Shown: piece by piece, positions 1-8,059 of the stretch | Numbering within the stretch: the first letter of the stretch is position 1 | Layout: every line of letters begins with the position of its first letter | IMG/VR virus record: IMGVR_UViG_3300030044_000036 | Coordinates: 1 to 44,282 of that record | Length of the DNA: 44,282 bases | DNA from: a virus | Strand: one strand, 5' to 3' | The notes under the pieces: generated by a model | Seen by the model: the letters and a program-made list of their open reading frames with translations, nothing else | The model's database searches: none | Told to the model about the DNA's origin: nothing | Made by a program: the position numbers and the translations under genes

Positions 1-600
1 GTCCTTAGGACTATAAATAGCGTTCCAATCGATACGTATTTCCGGTACGTTAGGGATATCTATAGCGTTCTTTTTAAATTCTTTCGATAGGAAGGCTTTG
101 AGATTTTTTATTTTAGTTAAAGTCCCTATCTCTGGAATTAGGATCAATACGACTCCGTTTTTCCGACACAGGAATTTCTTCCGTGCGTCTCTTTTTAATA
201 TGTCACCGAATTTCTTATCGGTATTAGAATAATGAGCTTTTTTGTAATGTTGATACCCTTGATGCTCAAAGGCTATCCCAAGTTCTTCACAATAGCCATC
301 TAGTTCTAACCTACTGCCACTTTCCATTTTAAGCCAAAGAGGTCTAATCTTGGGGAATTTTTTGTTGAATATGTACTCAAAATAGGCACGACAAATACGC
401 TCCCCCCTAGGAGCCTTACAATACGGGCACCAAGTTCCGTTTGTCTTACAAACATTTCCTGGAGCAGCAGACCAAGAATGGCCCACCCCACATTCCCAAT
501 CTAGGTCGTGATTCTGCCCCTTGTATGCTGTGGAACGACAATAGCCTCCACGTTCTGAGGCTGTTCTGTGCATATCGTCAATCGTTCGTTTCTTCGCCAT
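1..600 (-). CDS. Zinc-ribbon plus PDDEXK-like endonuclease (homing type), 3' end outside window
   Basis: The frame is open for all 200 codons from the ATG at 598-600 to the window edge, so the C-terminus is missing. The N-terminal part has a zinc-ribbon pattern (WECGVGHSW, then GTWCPYC). It is followed by a nuclease-like section containing LELDGYCEELGIAFEHQG, a lysine-rich helix and the strand GVVLILIPE. This layout is common in free-standing phage and giant-virus endonucleases of the Vsr/PDDEXK type. The start overlaps the last 23 bases of the helicase gene, as expected for a mobile gene that settled at the 3' end of a conserved gene. Catalytic assignment is by pattern only; target and activity are inferred. 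Confidence 0.7.
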   Translation of the reverse strand, partial: MAKKRTIDDMHRTASERGGYCRSTAYKGQNHDLDWECGVGHSWSAAPGNVCKTNGTWCPYCKAPRGERICRAYFEYIFNKKFPKIRPLWLKMESGSRLELDGYCEELGIAFEHQGYQHYKKAHYSNTDKKFGDILKRDARKKFLCRKNGVVLILIPEIGTLTKIKNLKAFLSKEFKKNAIDIPNVPEIRIDWNAIYSPKD

Positions 601-1759
601 TATTTTCGTTGTCTCCACCAAGACCAAGCTGTTGTTCTCTGTCTCTTTCTAGATTTTTTTCTACCAACTTAGCTACATTTTTTTGGAATTCGACAGAATA
701 AGGAACAAATTTTCCCCTATCGTATCCAGTATATATGCATTTTCCAACAGAATCGGTAAAACGGCTTTTCCAGACCTTCCACTTACTTCTCAATAGGGGA
801 CGCTCAGGAATCAACTCTAAAATCATCGTAGCCTTATCGCAAAGAATTTTTCTTCCTTTTAGGCGAACATTGAACGGTGTCGAGTCGTCTTCGTCTGTAA
901 GTTTAGCCATTTGCGCCATGATAACAATCGGTGCGGGATAGCGAATTTTCATCTGATCTAGGATGCCGCATAGTTTTTGCTGACACTCCCATTCCGCCAA
1001 TTTAGGATTAAGTTTAGAAGTCTTAACATTTTGGTAGTAGTCCAAAATGATGCAGTTGTAATACTGTTTGTCCCGAATCAGATTGTTAAAAATAGCTTCG
1101 ATGCCCTCTGGAGTAGTAGTCCAACCGGGAACACCATCATATACATCTCCAATTACCGTTAAGCGACCATCTTTTGCTAGAATAGGGATATGTTCGCTGA
1201 ATGTCTTTTTCTGCTCCTCGGTAAACTGGTCATGGTTAGTATACTTCCAATTCTTGATTAAGCATGTGATTCTATTGAAGAAATCGGAAGGATGCTCCTC
1301 GTTGGTCAAAATCAACGCTCTTCCAGGTAGTCCAGTTATTGGATCCTTTCGAGAGATAACACTATACACAATCCCGCTCACAGTTGTAGATTTTCCGTCT
1401 CCGGTATCCCCCCCAACTAAGATTAGGTTATGCTTAAAAAATGGTACAACCCCTTTAAACTCAGAGTTGATAAATTGCATGGAGTGTTTCGCAGCCTCCA
1501 TGTAGGAGTCGTTGTCTAAGACTAATTGTTCAATGTTTTCATCGGTCATCTTACCAAATGAAACATTTTTAGCCTGTTCTAGTTCAGAGGTATTTTTAAC
1601 GAGTTCATTTAGCTCTCTATTAACCCTATTCTCTCTAAGAATGAGATCTTTTTCGGCTACGTCTTTCTTACGCTTATCTACGATGATATCTTTTTCGAGT
1701 TGAGCATTAAGCTCTTCTAATGCTTGAGACACAGTTTTTTGGGGCGTAATATCACTCAT
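578..1759 (-). CDS. dnaB: DnaB-type replicative DNA helicase
   Basis: This is probably the hexameric 5'-3' helicase that unwinds the phage replication fork. Residues 1-65 are charged and helix-forming, and residues 100-330 match a RecA-like ATPase core. Walker A is GDTGDGKST (117-125), Walker B is the hydrophobic strand ending IILDYYQNV (about 237-245), and motif H3 is VIMAQMAK (279-286). At 393 residues it is shorter than bacterial DnaB (about 470), because the usual N-terminal domain is replaced by the short helical segment. The C-terminal tail is acidic and Asn-rich. The start overlaps the upstream gene by four bases (ATGA), indicating translational coupling. No primase is visible in the window. 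Confidence 0.85.
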   Translation of the reverse strand: MSDITPQKTVSQALEELNAQLEKDIIVDKRKKDVAEKDLILRENRVNRELNELVKNTSELEQAKNVSFGKMTDENIEQLVLDNDSYMEAAKHSMQFINSEFKGVVPFFKHNLILVGGDTGDGKSTTVSGIVYSVISRKDPITGLPGRALILTNEEHPSDFFNRITCLIKNWKYTNHDQFTEEQKKTFSEHIPILAKDGRLTVIGDVYDGVPGWTTTPEGIEAIFNNLIRDKQYYNCIILDYYQNVKTSKLNPKLAEWECQQKLCGILDQMKIRYPAPIVIMAQMAKLTDEDDSTPFNVRLKGRKILCDKATMILELIPERPLLRSKWKVWKSRFTDSVGKCIYTGYDRGKFVPYSVEFQKNVAKLVEKNLERDREQQLGLGGDNENNGEETND

Positions 1760-2253
1760 TCGGTTTCACCAAAAATAGTCAGATCGGCACCAATTTCTTT
1801 GAGAAAGTCCATGTCTATTTCCGACTCTACGTACTCAGAAGTATCCACTTTAATTCTATCTGTGGGATTTAATTCAAGATTTTTAATCGATTTTTCAGGT
1901 TTAGGGGCTTCAGTAACAACCTTCTTCTCCTCATACTTAGAAATCTTAGTCCCCACGACCTTATCCCTAGCATAGTCCCATTCTTGGGTTACTATCGCCT
2001 TCCACTTCTTAATATTTTTGGCTGGAATTGGGACTTCTTTTGATGGAGTGCAGCAGTCTACGACCTTAACTTGTGTAGAAGGAGATAGGACGACATTCTC
2101 ATCGTGCCCTTCATCCAGCATGGTCTGAGCCAACATCAGAAGGAGGGTAGTTCTTTCCTTAAACTCAATAGCAACGTATTGGCTATTCTTACCGGTTTTA
2201 AGGGTGCCTACCGCGTTCTTCCAGTCTTTAAGGATTCGATCAACGGTTCTCAT
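1756..2253 (-). CDS. Hypothetical protein between helicase and a sigma-like gene
   Basis: I do not recognise this 165-residue protein. The N-terminal half (RILKDWKNAVGTL onward) looks globular, with helices and short strands. The second half is lysine- and glutamate-rich and ends in an acidic stretch with ESEIDMDFLKEIGADL, which could be a docking tail. It is coupled by ATGA to the helicase downstream and directly abuts the upstream gene, so it belongs to the replication operon. A helicase loader or accessory factor is one possibility from position alone; no motif proves it. Confidence 0.6.
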   Translation of the reverse strand: MRTVDRILKDWKNAVGTLKTGKNSQYVAIEFKERTTLLLMLAQTMLDEGHDENVVLSPSTQVKVVDCCTPSKEVPIPAKNIKKWKAIVTQEWDYARDKVVGTKISKYEEKKVVTEAPKPEKSIKNLELNPTDRIKVDTSEYVESEIDMDFLKEIGADLTIFGETE

Positions 2254-3161
2254 TAAGCCCCAAGTTCGCGAAGCAATTTTCTAGCGGTATAGATCTCTTC
2301 CCTATACTGCCCTGAGTTCTTGTTTTTTGCAATGAATTTTCGGATGACCTTCACCTTTTTGTCGTTGGTCTTACCTTGGAATAGAGTGGACAGAGTTTCA
2401 AACTCTTTTTCCTCCAAAAGTTCGTTCGGTTGCCTATTATGTTGGTTTTGATATGGATCTGCTCCAGATCCAACGATATCCTCTAAGGCGAGCGGTTTTT
2501 GATCCAAAGGAATGGCTACGTACCAGAGACCTGCGAATTCAAAGATAGTGGCGTCAAAATTTACGTTTGCCTTTTTACGGATACTTTTAAATACGGCAAA
2601 ATCGATCTTCCTATATCCTAATTCCGAATGCTCTCTCAAAATCTTCCTATGGTACCTTGGAGGCTTAGCTTCTCCACAGAAAACGATGAACTCTTCAGAG
2701 GGTTGTCCTTTAATATTCCTGACCTTTTGACGACAAACCCGTACTAGATCTTCCATTCGTTGCTTAAAGAATAGGGTGAAATTCGCCTTATTCTTATCTA
2801 GGTAGTTCTTTTCTTCAGGCAACTTGAAATTATTATTGGTAAAAATCTGTTCAAAAGCAAGTTTCTTATCGGGAGTGCGATCTAGAGAATACAGGCCTAG
2901 AAATGAAACCAGATGCACTCTACCAATGTTAAGCACGTCGTCGTGGTATAGGCCAACAGCGCGAAAGAGATTGAAATAGGTGAAGAAGGTGTTTTTAGTG
3001 AAATGTTCTACGATTCGCATGAATGGCTGCATTTCAGCTTCAGTAGGATTGTAGTTAGCTCTGCGGAAGTATTGGTGGCGCAACAAACAGAGTTCGAAGT
3101 CATTGGAAGTATTGATCTTTTTATCAGGAGCTTTAGGTCTTTCTATAGTGCCGTAGTTCAT
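2253..3161 (-). CDS. Conserved-looking hypothetical, possible divergent sigma-like protein
   Basis: The 302-residue product has no certain family match. Residues about 48-125 resemble a stretched sigma-70 region 2: a helix (MRIVEHFTKNTFF), a segment GLYHDDVLNIGRVHLVSFLG in the place of the DLIQEGNIGL core, and later an aromatic helix (NFTLFFKQRMEDLVRVC) where sigma factors have the promoter-melting helix. The C-terminal third is basic and could bind nucleic acid. The gene overlaps its neighbours by one to four bases on both sides. The sigma idea is a weak similarity judged by eye. The gene itself is well supported by length, coupling and codon pattern. Confidence 0.6.
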   Translation of the reverse strand: MNYGTIERPKAPDKKINTSNDFELCLLRHQYFRRANYNPTEAEMQPFMRIVEHFTKNTFFTYFNLFRAVGLYHDDVLNIGRVHLVSFLGLYSLDRTPDKKLAFEQIFTNNNFKLPEEKNYLDKNKANFTLFFKQRMEDLVRVCRQKVRNIKGQPSEEFIVFCGEAKPPRYHRKILREHSELGYRKIDFAVFKSIRKKANVNFDATIFEFAGLWYVAIPLDQKPLALEDIVGSGADPYQNQHNRQPNELLEEKEFETLSTLFQGKTNDKKVKVIRKFIAKNKNSGQYREEIYTARKLLRELGA

Positions 3162-3340
3162 TTGATGTTTTCCCTTTTATGAAATGGAGCTACAAGTCTT
3201 TGGATACTTTCCCAATTCTCTTTAAGAGCTTTATTGCGACATACGCTAAGCTCAGTTCGATTAGGACAGCATTTACAAGGAGATAGTTTATTGGTTAGAT
3301 CTGTAAAATTATTTATAAGCCAATTCCTAAACTTGCTCAC
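3158..3340 (-). CDS. Small cysteine-containing protein
   Basis: This 60-residue protein starts at GTG (3338-3340), preceded by a strong AAGGAG ribosome site six bases upstream. An ATG overlaps it in another frame (ATGTGA) but leads to an immediate stop. It has a cluster CKCCPN plus a further Cys (ELSVCRN), which could bind a metal. Its stop overlaps the next start (ATGA). It is the first gene after the large non-coding stretch at 3355-3964, so its expression may depend on read-through of that element. Function unknown. Confidence 0.65.
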   Translation of the reverse strand: MSKFRNWLINNFTDLTNKLSPCKCCPNRTELSVCRNKALKENWESIQRLVAPFHKRENIK

Positions 3341-3354
3341 ATAAACTCCTTTTT

Positions 3355-3964
3355 AAAAAGTAGGCTGCCAAACAGGCCTGTGCTTTAACCCCATACTACC
3401 ATGAGCGCCTACCCGAAGCCAGAGGAAGATTTTCTTAGAGGGTCACTGTGTACAGCAATTCTAAGGTCTTTCATGGCACATGCTACTCCCACCCGTATCA
3501 CTAATGGTTTCGCTTACACATACTTTTGGTTCTTCCCTAGCATGCTCAGTTGCTTCCCAGTATGGCACGGGGTCTCCTCTATCTTGGGCTATCAACTTAA
3601 CCTACGACGCCTGACGCCAGGCAAGATAAATTTTGGTCCGATTTACGACTCGGTTCCCACGTCGTCTAAGCTTCAACTGTTAGCAACTTCCTTAGACCAG
3701 ATCGATTCGGGCAACCTGGGAACCCTTTTTAAGATAAGACTGAGACCTACTCTGACTTGGGGATTGCCCACGCGGCTTAATTCCGCTGTACCTTACTTCC
3801 TCACGAAGTAGTCATTTCGCCATTGCACGAGTTGCGGAGAGGAACATTGTTTCGCCCTTTTGTGCTCGCCCTATCTTAAAACTTTAAAAATGTGCAGGAT
3901 TTGTCAATCTAGCTGAGCTAACCTGCAAGTCCTCAGTTCAGGCCGGTAGCGACCCGACCAACCC
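3355..3964 (-). ncRNA. Large structured non-coding RNA candidate (GOLLD/ROOL-like class)
   Basis: About 610 bases between the recA stop and the next gene carry no credible - strand gene but many strong helices: 3652-3659 with 3717-3724 (8 bp), enclosing 3664-3670 with 3691-3697 (7 bp); 3609-3613/3618-3622; 3772-3775/3783-3786; 3794-3799/3805-3810; 3893-3898/3922-3927; 3434-3439/3460-3465; 3478-3485/3538-3545; 3941-3946/3954-3959. The last two contain a G-U pair only when read on the - strand and a mismatch on the + strand, which sets the strand. A closing helix, 3360-3365 with 3407-3412, is followed on the - strand by five T's, like a terminator. Size and phage setting fit ornate RNAs such as GOLLD or ROOL. 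The class assignment is inferred, not shown. Not RNase P, tmRNA or an obvious intron. Confidence 0.7.
3881..3907 (-). promoter_or_regulatory. Possible promoter for the structured RNA
   Basis: On the - strand a perfect -35 box TTGACA (3902-3907) is followed after 15 bases by TAAAGT (3881-3886). The spacer is short and the -10 is imperfect. If it is used, the RNA would start near 3875 and be about 520 nt long, leaving out the two most recA-proximal hairpins. The alternative is that the RNA is processed from recA read-through. Confidence 0.35.
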
Positions 3965-4867
3965 TTAAAGTGTTCCTCTAAGAGATTTTTGATATGCTGC
4001 CAATTCTTCCGCACTCTCCAAGATTCCAAGGTCCACTACATTGACATCCTTTGTAATGGTCCGACCATGGAAGTGTCCTTTATGGACAAAGAACCGGGTA
4101 ACACGTCCAATCTGTTGTTCCTCGCCCAGAACCGTACGCATAATCTTAGCGCCCTGTTTGGTACGCAAGATCAAAGTTGAAAGAAAGGCAAGTTCCTCTC
4201 CACCCTTAATAATTAGTTCCGCCTGCTCGTACTTTGATTTTGGCTGAGTCATATAGTAGTGGTTGATGAATACGCAAGCAAGTTCAGTCTTCTCAATTAG
4301 CTGACGAAGCCTACGAACGTTTTTATTGTTCATCTTAGCTTCAACTGCCACATGAAAGTCTCCAGATTCCGAAGTCATAATCGATTCTGGTACGGAAGCG
4401 GCCACTGAATCCCACACGAGCATCATTGGCGTCTTAACGCCTTCTTCTCGCAGGGTAGTTACTTCTTGCAAGATTTTCTCGAATCCGTCCCAAGCTTCCT
4501 CAAGAGTATTGGTCTGAACAACCATCACCTCTTCTGGCTTGCCACCCATCAACTTGAGACGACCCATAGAGAACTTATGCTCTGAATCAAGAAGAAATAC
4601 TTGTCCACCAAGTTTTTGACATGAAACCATTCCCTCCATCGCGAGGGTAGATTTTCCAGAATCTGGCTTACCGATGATCTGGGTGATGTGGCCGCAAGGA
4701 AACCCATCCCCACCAGTTCCAAGCTTAAAGAAAGGCTTCAAAGGAATCCAAGACTTAACCTGGAGAAGTTCATCCCCCTCACCGAAAGTCTTAACCAGTT
4801 CTTTGCCGCTACTTTCATTCAGACGATTGCGAATACGATCTACCAAGGACACTTGTTCTTTTGCCAT
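3965..4867 (-). CDS. UvsX/RecA-like recombinase
   Basis: This is the DNA strand-exchange protein that forms filaments on ssDNA in phage recombination and recombination-dependent replication. Walker A is GKPDSGKST (66-74). Walker B lies in MMLVWDSVAASVP (148-160). A segment with CVFINHYYM matches the strand before the DNA-binding loop, followed by the KGGEE region. At 300 residues it is shorter than bacterial RecA (about 350) because it lacks the large C-terminal domain, as in phage forms. It sits downstream of the ssDNA-binding and UvsY-like genes, which restores a T4-style trio once the intervening HNH gene is ignored. Its ribosome site (GAGGA) lies inside the end of that HNH gene. Confidence 0.88.
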   Translation of the reverse strand: MAKEQVSLVDRIRNRLNESSGKELVKTFGEGDELLQVKSWIPLKPFFKLGTGGDGFPCGHITQIIGKPDSGKSTLAMEGMVSCQKLGGQVFLLDSEHKFSMGRLKLMGGKPEEVMVVQTNTLEEAWDGFEKILQEVTTLREEGVKTPMMLVWDSVAASVPESIMTSESGDFHVAVEAKMNNKNVRRLRQLIEKTELACVFINHYYMTQPKSKYEQAELIIKGGEELAFLSTLILRTKQGAKIMRTVLGEEQQIGRVTRFFVHKGHFHGRTITKDVNVVDLGILESAEELAAYQKSLRGTL

Positions 4868-4868
4868 T

Positions 4869-5498
4869 TTATTTTTCCTCTAAAAATTCTATCAGCTGTT
4901 TTCTACTGTTATTACCTTTTCCATAAATTCTATGAAAATCCAGGTGGCACTCGTTACAAAAACAAATACCGTTTGAAATATCGTGTCTTAACTCAATACA
5001 AGCATCCCAAGATTCTATGTGATGGGAGACTAATGCTCCGCCTCTAATCTTACATTTCTGACAAGTAAAATCGTACAACTCCTTTACCCATTTAGACCAA
5101 CGTTGAAGCTCTTTTGAATAAAATCTTCTACGGTTATTTAGTTTTTCTTCAGAACTTATATTTGGATTCCATCTGGGAGATAATTCCCCCTTTTTACCAA
5201 ACATCCCATTATTTTCTCCGGTTAGCGCTAACCCTATTTTATAGGTGGAGCACTTAAAACAAAGAGGTTTATATTTAGCGCGAGAAACAATTCTTTCTTC
5301 TTTACAATTGTCACAAATCCTAGTAATTTTTACACTAGATTTTGGTTTCAAATGCTCTACTTTTATGGTAAATGGAACGTTTTGAATAGTTTTCACTACT
5401 CCTCTATAGATATGGGTAGGCAGTTCGTACCCCAAATCTTTTAGGTATTTTATCATATTTTGAGACACTATAATCTCAACTTCCTTTTCTTTAATCAT
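4869..5498 (-). CDS. HNH homing endonuclease with NUMOD3-like motif
   Basis: This free-standing mobile endonuclease has 209 residues. The N-terminal part has a zinc-binding pair (CDNCKEER, then CFKCSTY). The middle holds GENNGMFGKKGELSPRW, typical of the NUMOD3 DNA-binding motif found in phage homing endonucleases. The C-terminus is the nuclease: CQKC, then SHHIESW, then CNECHLDFH, giving the His and zinc ligands of an HNH fold. It lies between the UvsY-like gene and recA with a two-base gap on one side and one base on the other, and it supplies the recA ribosome site. This suggests neat insertion into a pre-existing operon. Confidence 0.85.
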   Translation of the reverse strand: MIKEKEVEIIVSQNMIKYLKDLGYELPTHIYRGVVKTIQNVPFTIKVEHLKPKSSVKITRICDNCKEERIVSRAKYKPLCFKCSTYKIGLALTGENNGMFGKKGELSPRWNPNISSEEKLNNRRRFYSKELQRWSKWVKELYDFTCQKCKIRGGALVSHHIESWDACIELRHDISNGICFCNECHLDFHRIYGKGNNSRKQLIEFLEEK

Positions 5499-5500
5499 AC

Positions 5501-5875
5501 CTATTTTTCTTTTCTAGCGTCGGCCCCTATTTGCATCAACATATCCTTTTTAGCTTTCATTGAATCTACCGCACCACACCAAGTGGCAGCATCGTGTTCG
5601 GCTCTCATAAAGGTAAGTTGAGCAGCCAGAACTACTGGATCGGTGTCGATTTCGGCTTCCATACTGTTCTCGGTCCATTTTTTGGTGGTATCGCCCTTAA
5701 TCCTCTTATAGGTGACGGCCCTTGCTTCCTTAAGTTTAGCCTTAGCTACGTCCCTTTGAAGTTCCACCTTAGCCTTATGAAGGCAATATCGATAGAATTT
5801 CAAGGGAAATACTTTAAACTCAGAGCTTAAATTCGCAACATCAATGGACAGATCAGTTTCTGGATTTAATTCCAT
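5501..5875 (-). CDS. UvsY-like recombination mediator
   Basis: The 124-residue, mostly helical protein is compared by eye with T4 UvsY (137 residues). Both have an N-terminal Y-x2-C/W helix, a long basic central helix (KVELQRDVAKAKLKEAR), a TYKRIKGDTT turn, a D-P-V-V-L segment and a C-terminal helix containing GAVDSMKAKKDMLMQIG, similar to the GALDAIKSRG region of UvsY. UvsY loads the recombinase onto ssDNA coated by gp32. The position between the ssDNA-binding gene and recA is the strongest support. The sequence match is remote, so a different small recombination factor remains possible. Confidence 0.6.
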   Translation of the reverse strand: MELNPETDLSIDVANLSSEFKVFPLKFYRYCLHKAKVELQRDVAKAKLKEARAVTYKRIKGDTTKKWTENSMEAEIDTDPVVLAAQLTFMRAEHDAATWCGAVDSMKAKKDMLMQIGADARKEK

Positions 5876-6991
5876 TTAGACCTCAACCCCAATAGAAGCG
5901 AAGAAGTCCTTATCGGGTTGCTCCGCAATGTATTGGGCCTGAGTCTGAGGAGTGGCGACCGTCACAACGGTAGCGGGAGCAGCCTTAGCTACAACAGCCA
6001 AAGTAGTAGGAAGGTTATTAACAGGCTTTACCGTGGCGGTCACCGCTGGAGGGGTGTACCCTTCATCCGGCTCATCCAATGTCTCTAGAGCTGCTGGTAG
6101 GGCCTTAGGAGCCACTGGGGAGGCCAACGGAGCAACAACGCCAGCATTTGGAGTGGCAGCTGCCTTACGAGCGTCAGCTTCTGCCTTCCAACGAGCATCA
6201 AAGATGCGGTCACAAGCAGGGCTTTTACCGGTCTTAAGGTCCGATTCGGCGACAATCTGAGCCACTTCTTCGGCGGTGATGACCTGATAGAGGGTATCTA
6301 GGCTAACCACTTCAGACCGAAGCTTCATTTCCAAATCGGGGGTGATGGAATGAACAAAATCTCGTTCAACTTTACCAAATCCTGGGACGTCGACCTTTTC
6401 TTTATAGACCTTGATAGACACGTCGGTATCACGACCAGCAACGACCCGATTAAACACGAAGAATCGACCGTTTTCAACAGAAAGAGGGTCAATCCCTTCA
6501 GCACGAAGCTTGTCAATCTCATTATCCAACTTCACTTTGGTCTTATGCTTAAGCTTAAGAATGCCAATAGTCCCATTGAGATCGACTACCCACATGTGGT
6601 GATTGTTATCGACATTATAGACCGGTTTATGACCCTTTCCTTGTCCAACCAGAGCGAAGAGCGTAGGGAATTGTGGATTAGTCGGTTCCAGCTTGATCTT
6701 CTCCAATGCTTCCTTAAGGGTATTCAAGCGGTCCAATGCTGCATCTCGGTTGACAATAACCTTATCTTTCTTGGCCTGAGTGCTCAAGAAGCTGCGCATC
6801 TTACCGGCCATGTTCTTGTAGCCGTAGTTTACTGAAAAATAACGGCTCCAAACATTCTTTTCTCGGAGAGCGCCCATAGGAGGCAAGATGCGGAAGGCTT
6901 CGTCTCCAGTGTCCAAACTAAAGAAGACCTTTTTCTTGAATTTGCTATTACCATTCTGACCATAAGCTGGGGTACCAAAAAAATCTGACAT
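5876..6991 (-). CDS. gp32-like single-stranded DNA-binding protein
   Basis: This protein should coat ssDNA at forks and recombination intermediates. The central part, with YNVDNNHHMWVVDLNGTIG, then KLDNEIDKLRAEGIDPLSVENG and FFVFNRV, matches the OB-fold core of phage ssDNA-binding proteins. Residues about 265-355 are an Ala/Pro/Thr/Val-rich linker, and the protein ends in an acidic tip (DKDFFASIGVEV), the type of tail that recruits replication partners. The 371 residues are longer than T4 gp32 (301) mainly because of the linker. It abuts the UvsY-like gene directly. The zinc-finger cysteines of T4 gp32 are not evident. Confidence 0.82.
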   Translation of the reverse strand: MSDFFGTPAYGQNGNSKFKKKVFFSLDTGDEAFRILPPMGALREKNVWSRYFSVNYGYKNMAGKMRSFLSTQAKKDKVIVNRDAALDRLNTLKEALEKIKLEPTNPQFPTLFALVGQGKGHKPVYNVDNNHHMWVVDLNGTIGILKLKHKTKVKLDNEIDKLRAEGIDPLSVENGRFFVFNRVVAGRDTDVSIKVYKEKVDVPGFGKVERDFVHSITPDLEMKLRSEVVSLDTLYQVITAEEVAQIVAESDLKTGKSPACDRIFDARWKAEADARKAAATPNAGVVAPLASPVAPKALPAALETLDEPDEGYTPPAVTATVKPVNNLPTTLAVVAKAAPATVVTVATPQTQAQYIAEQPDKDFFASIGVEV

Positions 6992-7011
6992 AATATTTTC
7001 CTTTATTTTAA

Positions 7012-7254
7012 TTAAAATCGTTTACCATTAACTTCAGCGTAAGAACCTGGAATTACTACCTTAACTTTCAAAACATACCCTTTATCGTTTTTTCGAGCAG
7101 TAACGATACTGTCCTTTTTCCCAGCTTTTGCATGGATAAACAGGCTGGCTTCCCGAGTTAAGGTATTATAGGCAAAACAGTGTGGAATGTATCTCCCCAT
7201 ACAGTCTTTGATTTTTACTATCTTACCCTTAGTGTTTTTGGTAGTCAATTTCAT
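7012..7254 (-). CDS. Small basic hypothetical protein
   Basis: Eighty residues, lysine-rich and predicted mainly as beta strands (GKIVKIKDCMGRYIP, then KDSIVTARKN and GYVLKVKVVIPGSY). It lies just upstream of the ssDNA-binding gene, one base after the preceding gene, so it is part of the same operon. The composition suggests a small barrel that may bind nucleic acid, but no family is recognised. Confidence 0.6.
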   Translation of the reverse strand: MKLTTKNTKGKIVKIKDCMGRYIPHCFAYNTLTREASLFIHAKAGKKDSIVTARKNDKGYVLKVKVVIPGSYAEVNGKRF

Positions 7255-7255
7255 A

Positions 7256-8059
7256 TCAGCTCACAATTTTAGAACGGATAGCAGTCAAGGTCTGGCCAAC
7301 AGAACTTTCGTTGGCATCCTTAACCGCAAAAGCTCCCAAGGTACCCTTAAGCTCTTTTGAAGTTTTCCCAGCCGCTACCAGGAAGACCTTTGAAGTCAAT
7401 CCTCGACTCATACCGTCCGTATGGGTATGTTTCTTAAGATTCTTAAACAAATCCAGCGCGAACTGTTCATCCGGAGTATTCAGGATAATTGGAGTTACAG
7501 TTGCATTGTATCCTTTTTCGATAGCTTTGTCCACTACGGAATATACAGCGCTAACCCCAACCAATTCAGAACCAACTTGTTCGGTTACGGCATTACGAAC
7601 AATAGGAACAAATTCTTCAGGAGTACGAGCGGTAGTATTGTACTTCTCGCCGAAGTGCAACATGGGATACGAATTGATATCAAGCTCAAGGGCCTTATCT
7701 TCCAAGACATTGGTAGCAATGTTGAAGAGATTCCGAGTGGTTTCACGGCCAAAAAGGGTCTTGTCGATACGAGACGTGAGATCCTTAAAGAAGTCGTCTG
7801 GATCTACAGAGAAACATCCAAATTCATCGGTGGAAGCCACTTCCGTAAACTTGTCCCTATTGGAACCAGTAACCACGATAAAAGCTACTTGGGCCATCAA
7901 TTCGGTGCGAAACTGAAGGCGAAGGCGCTTGATTGATTCGGTGGCATTGAGTTTGAGACCCCTACGACCACCATACATTTCTTTTGGCCCCTTATCGACA
8001 TCGATCAGGGAATTAGGACGATGGGTTTCAATTTCTTTCAGAATAGTAGACAATGACAT
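7256..8059 (-). CDS. Hypothetical protein in replication operon
   Basis: This 267-residue protein has no family I recognise. It looks globular, mixed alpha/beta, without signal peptide or membrane segment. Visible features are a basic stretch near residues 30-50 (GGRRGLKLNATESIKRLRLQF), a strand AQVAFIVVTGSNRD and a later VFLVAAGKTSKEL strand. It ends close to the ATG of the 80-residue gene and starts by overlapping the stop of the 85-residue gene by one base. Good ribosome site (GGAG) before the ATG. A virion or nucleoid role cannot be decided from sequence. Confidence 0.65.
   Translation of the reverse strand: MSLSTILKEIETHRPNSLIDVDKGPKEMYGGRRGLKLNATESIKRLRLQFRTELMAQVAFIVVTGSNRDKFTEVASTDEFGCFSVDPDDFFKDLTSRIDKTLFGRETTRNLFNIATNVLEDKALELDINSYPMLHFGEKYNTTARTPEEFVPIVRNAVTEQVGSELVGVSAVYSVVDKAIEKGYNATVTPIILNTPDEQFALDLFKNLKKHTHTDGMSRGLTSKVFLVAAGKTSKELKGTLGAFAVKDANESSVGQTLTAIRSKIVS

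Noticed and set aside
3401-3811. A 136-codon open frame on the + strand in the gap near recA
   Set aside because: It runs opposite to all neighbours, has no ribosome site or recognisable protein pattern, and covers the region of strong - strand helices; best seen as a by-product of the structured RNA.
3893-3927. A GTTAGCTCAG string on the - strand resembling a tRNA D arm
   Set aside because: There is no anticodon or T arm at proper spacing; the string sits in the loop of a simple TGCAGG/CCTGCA hairpin.
4868-5500. A group I intron carrying the HNH gene beside recA
   Set aside because: The flanking genes are complete, with one- and two-base gaps, leaving no room for intron RNA structure.
6350-6835. 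A 161-codon + strand frame over the ssDNA-binding gene
   Set aside because: It lies wholly inside a recognisable gene on the other strand and lacks a ribosome site and protein-like features.
7311-7936. Two long + strand frames opposite the 267-residue gene
   Set aside because: They are in different frames over a well-coupled - strand gene; Ser/Arg-rich composition is typical of antisense frames.
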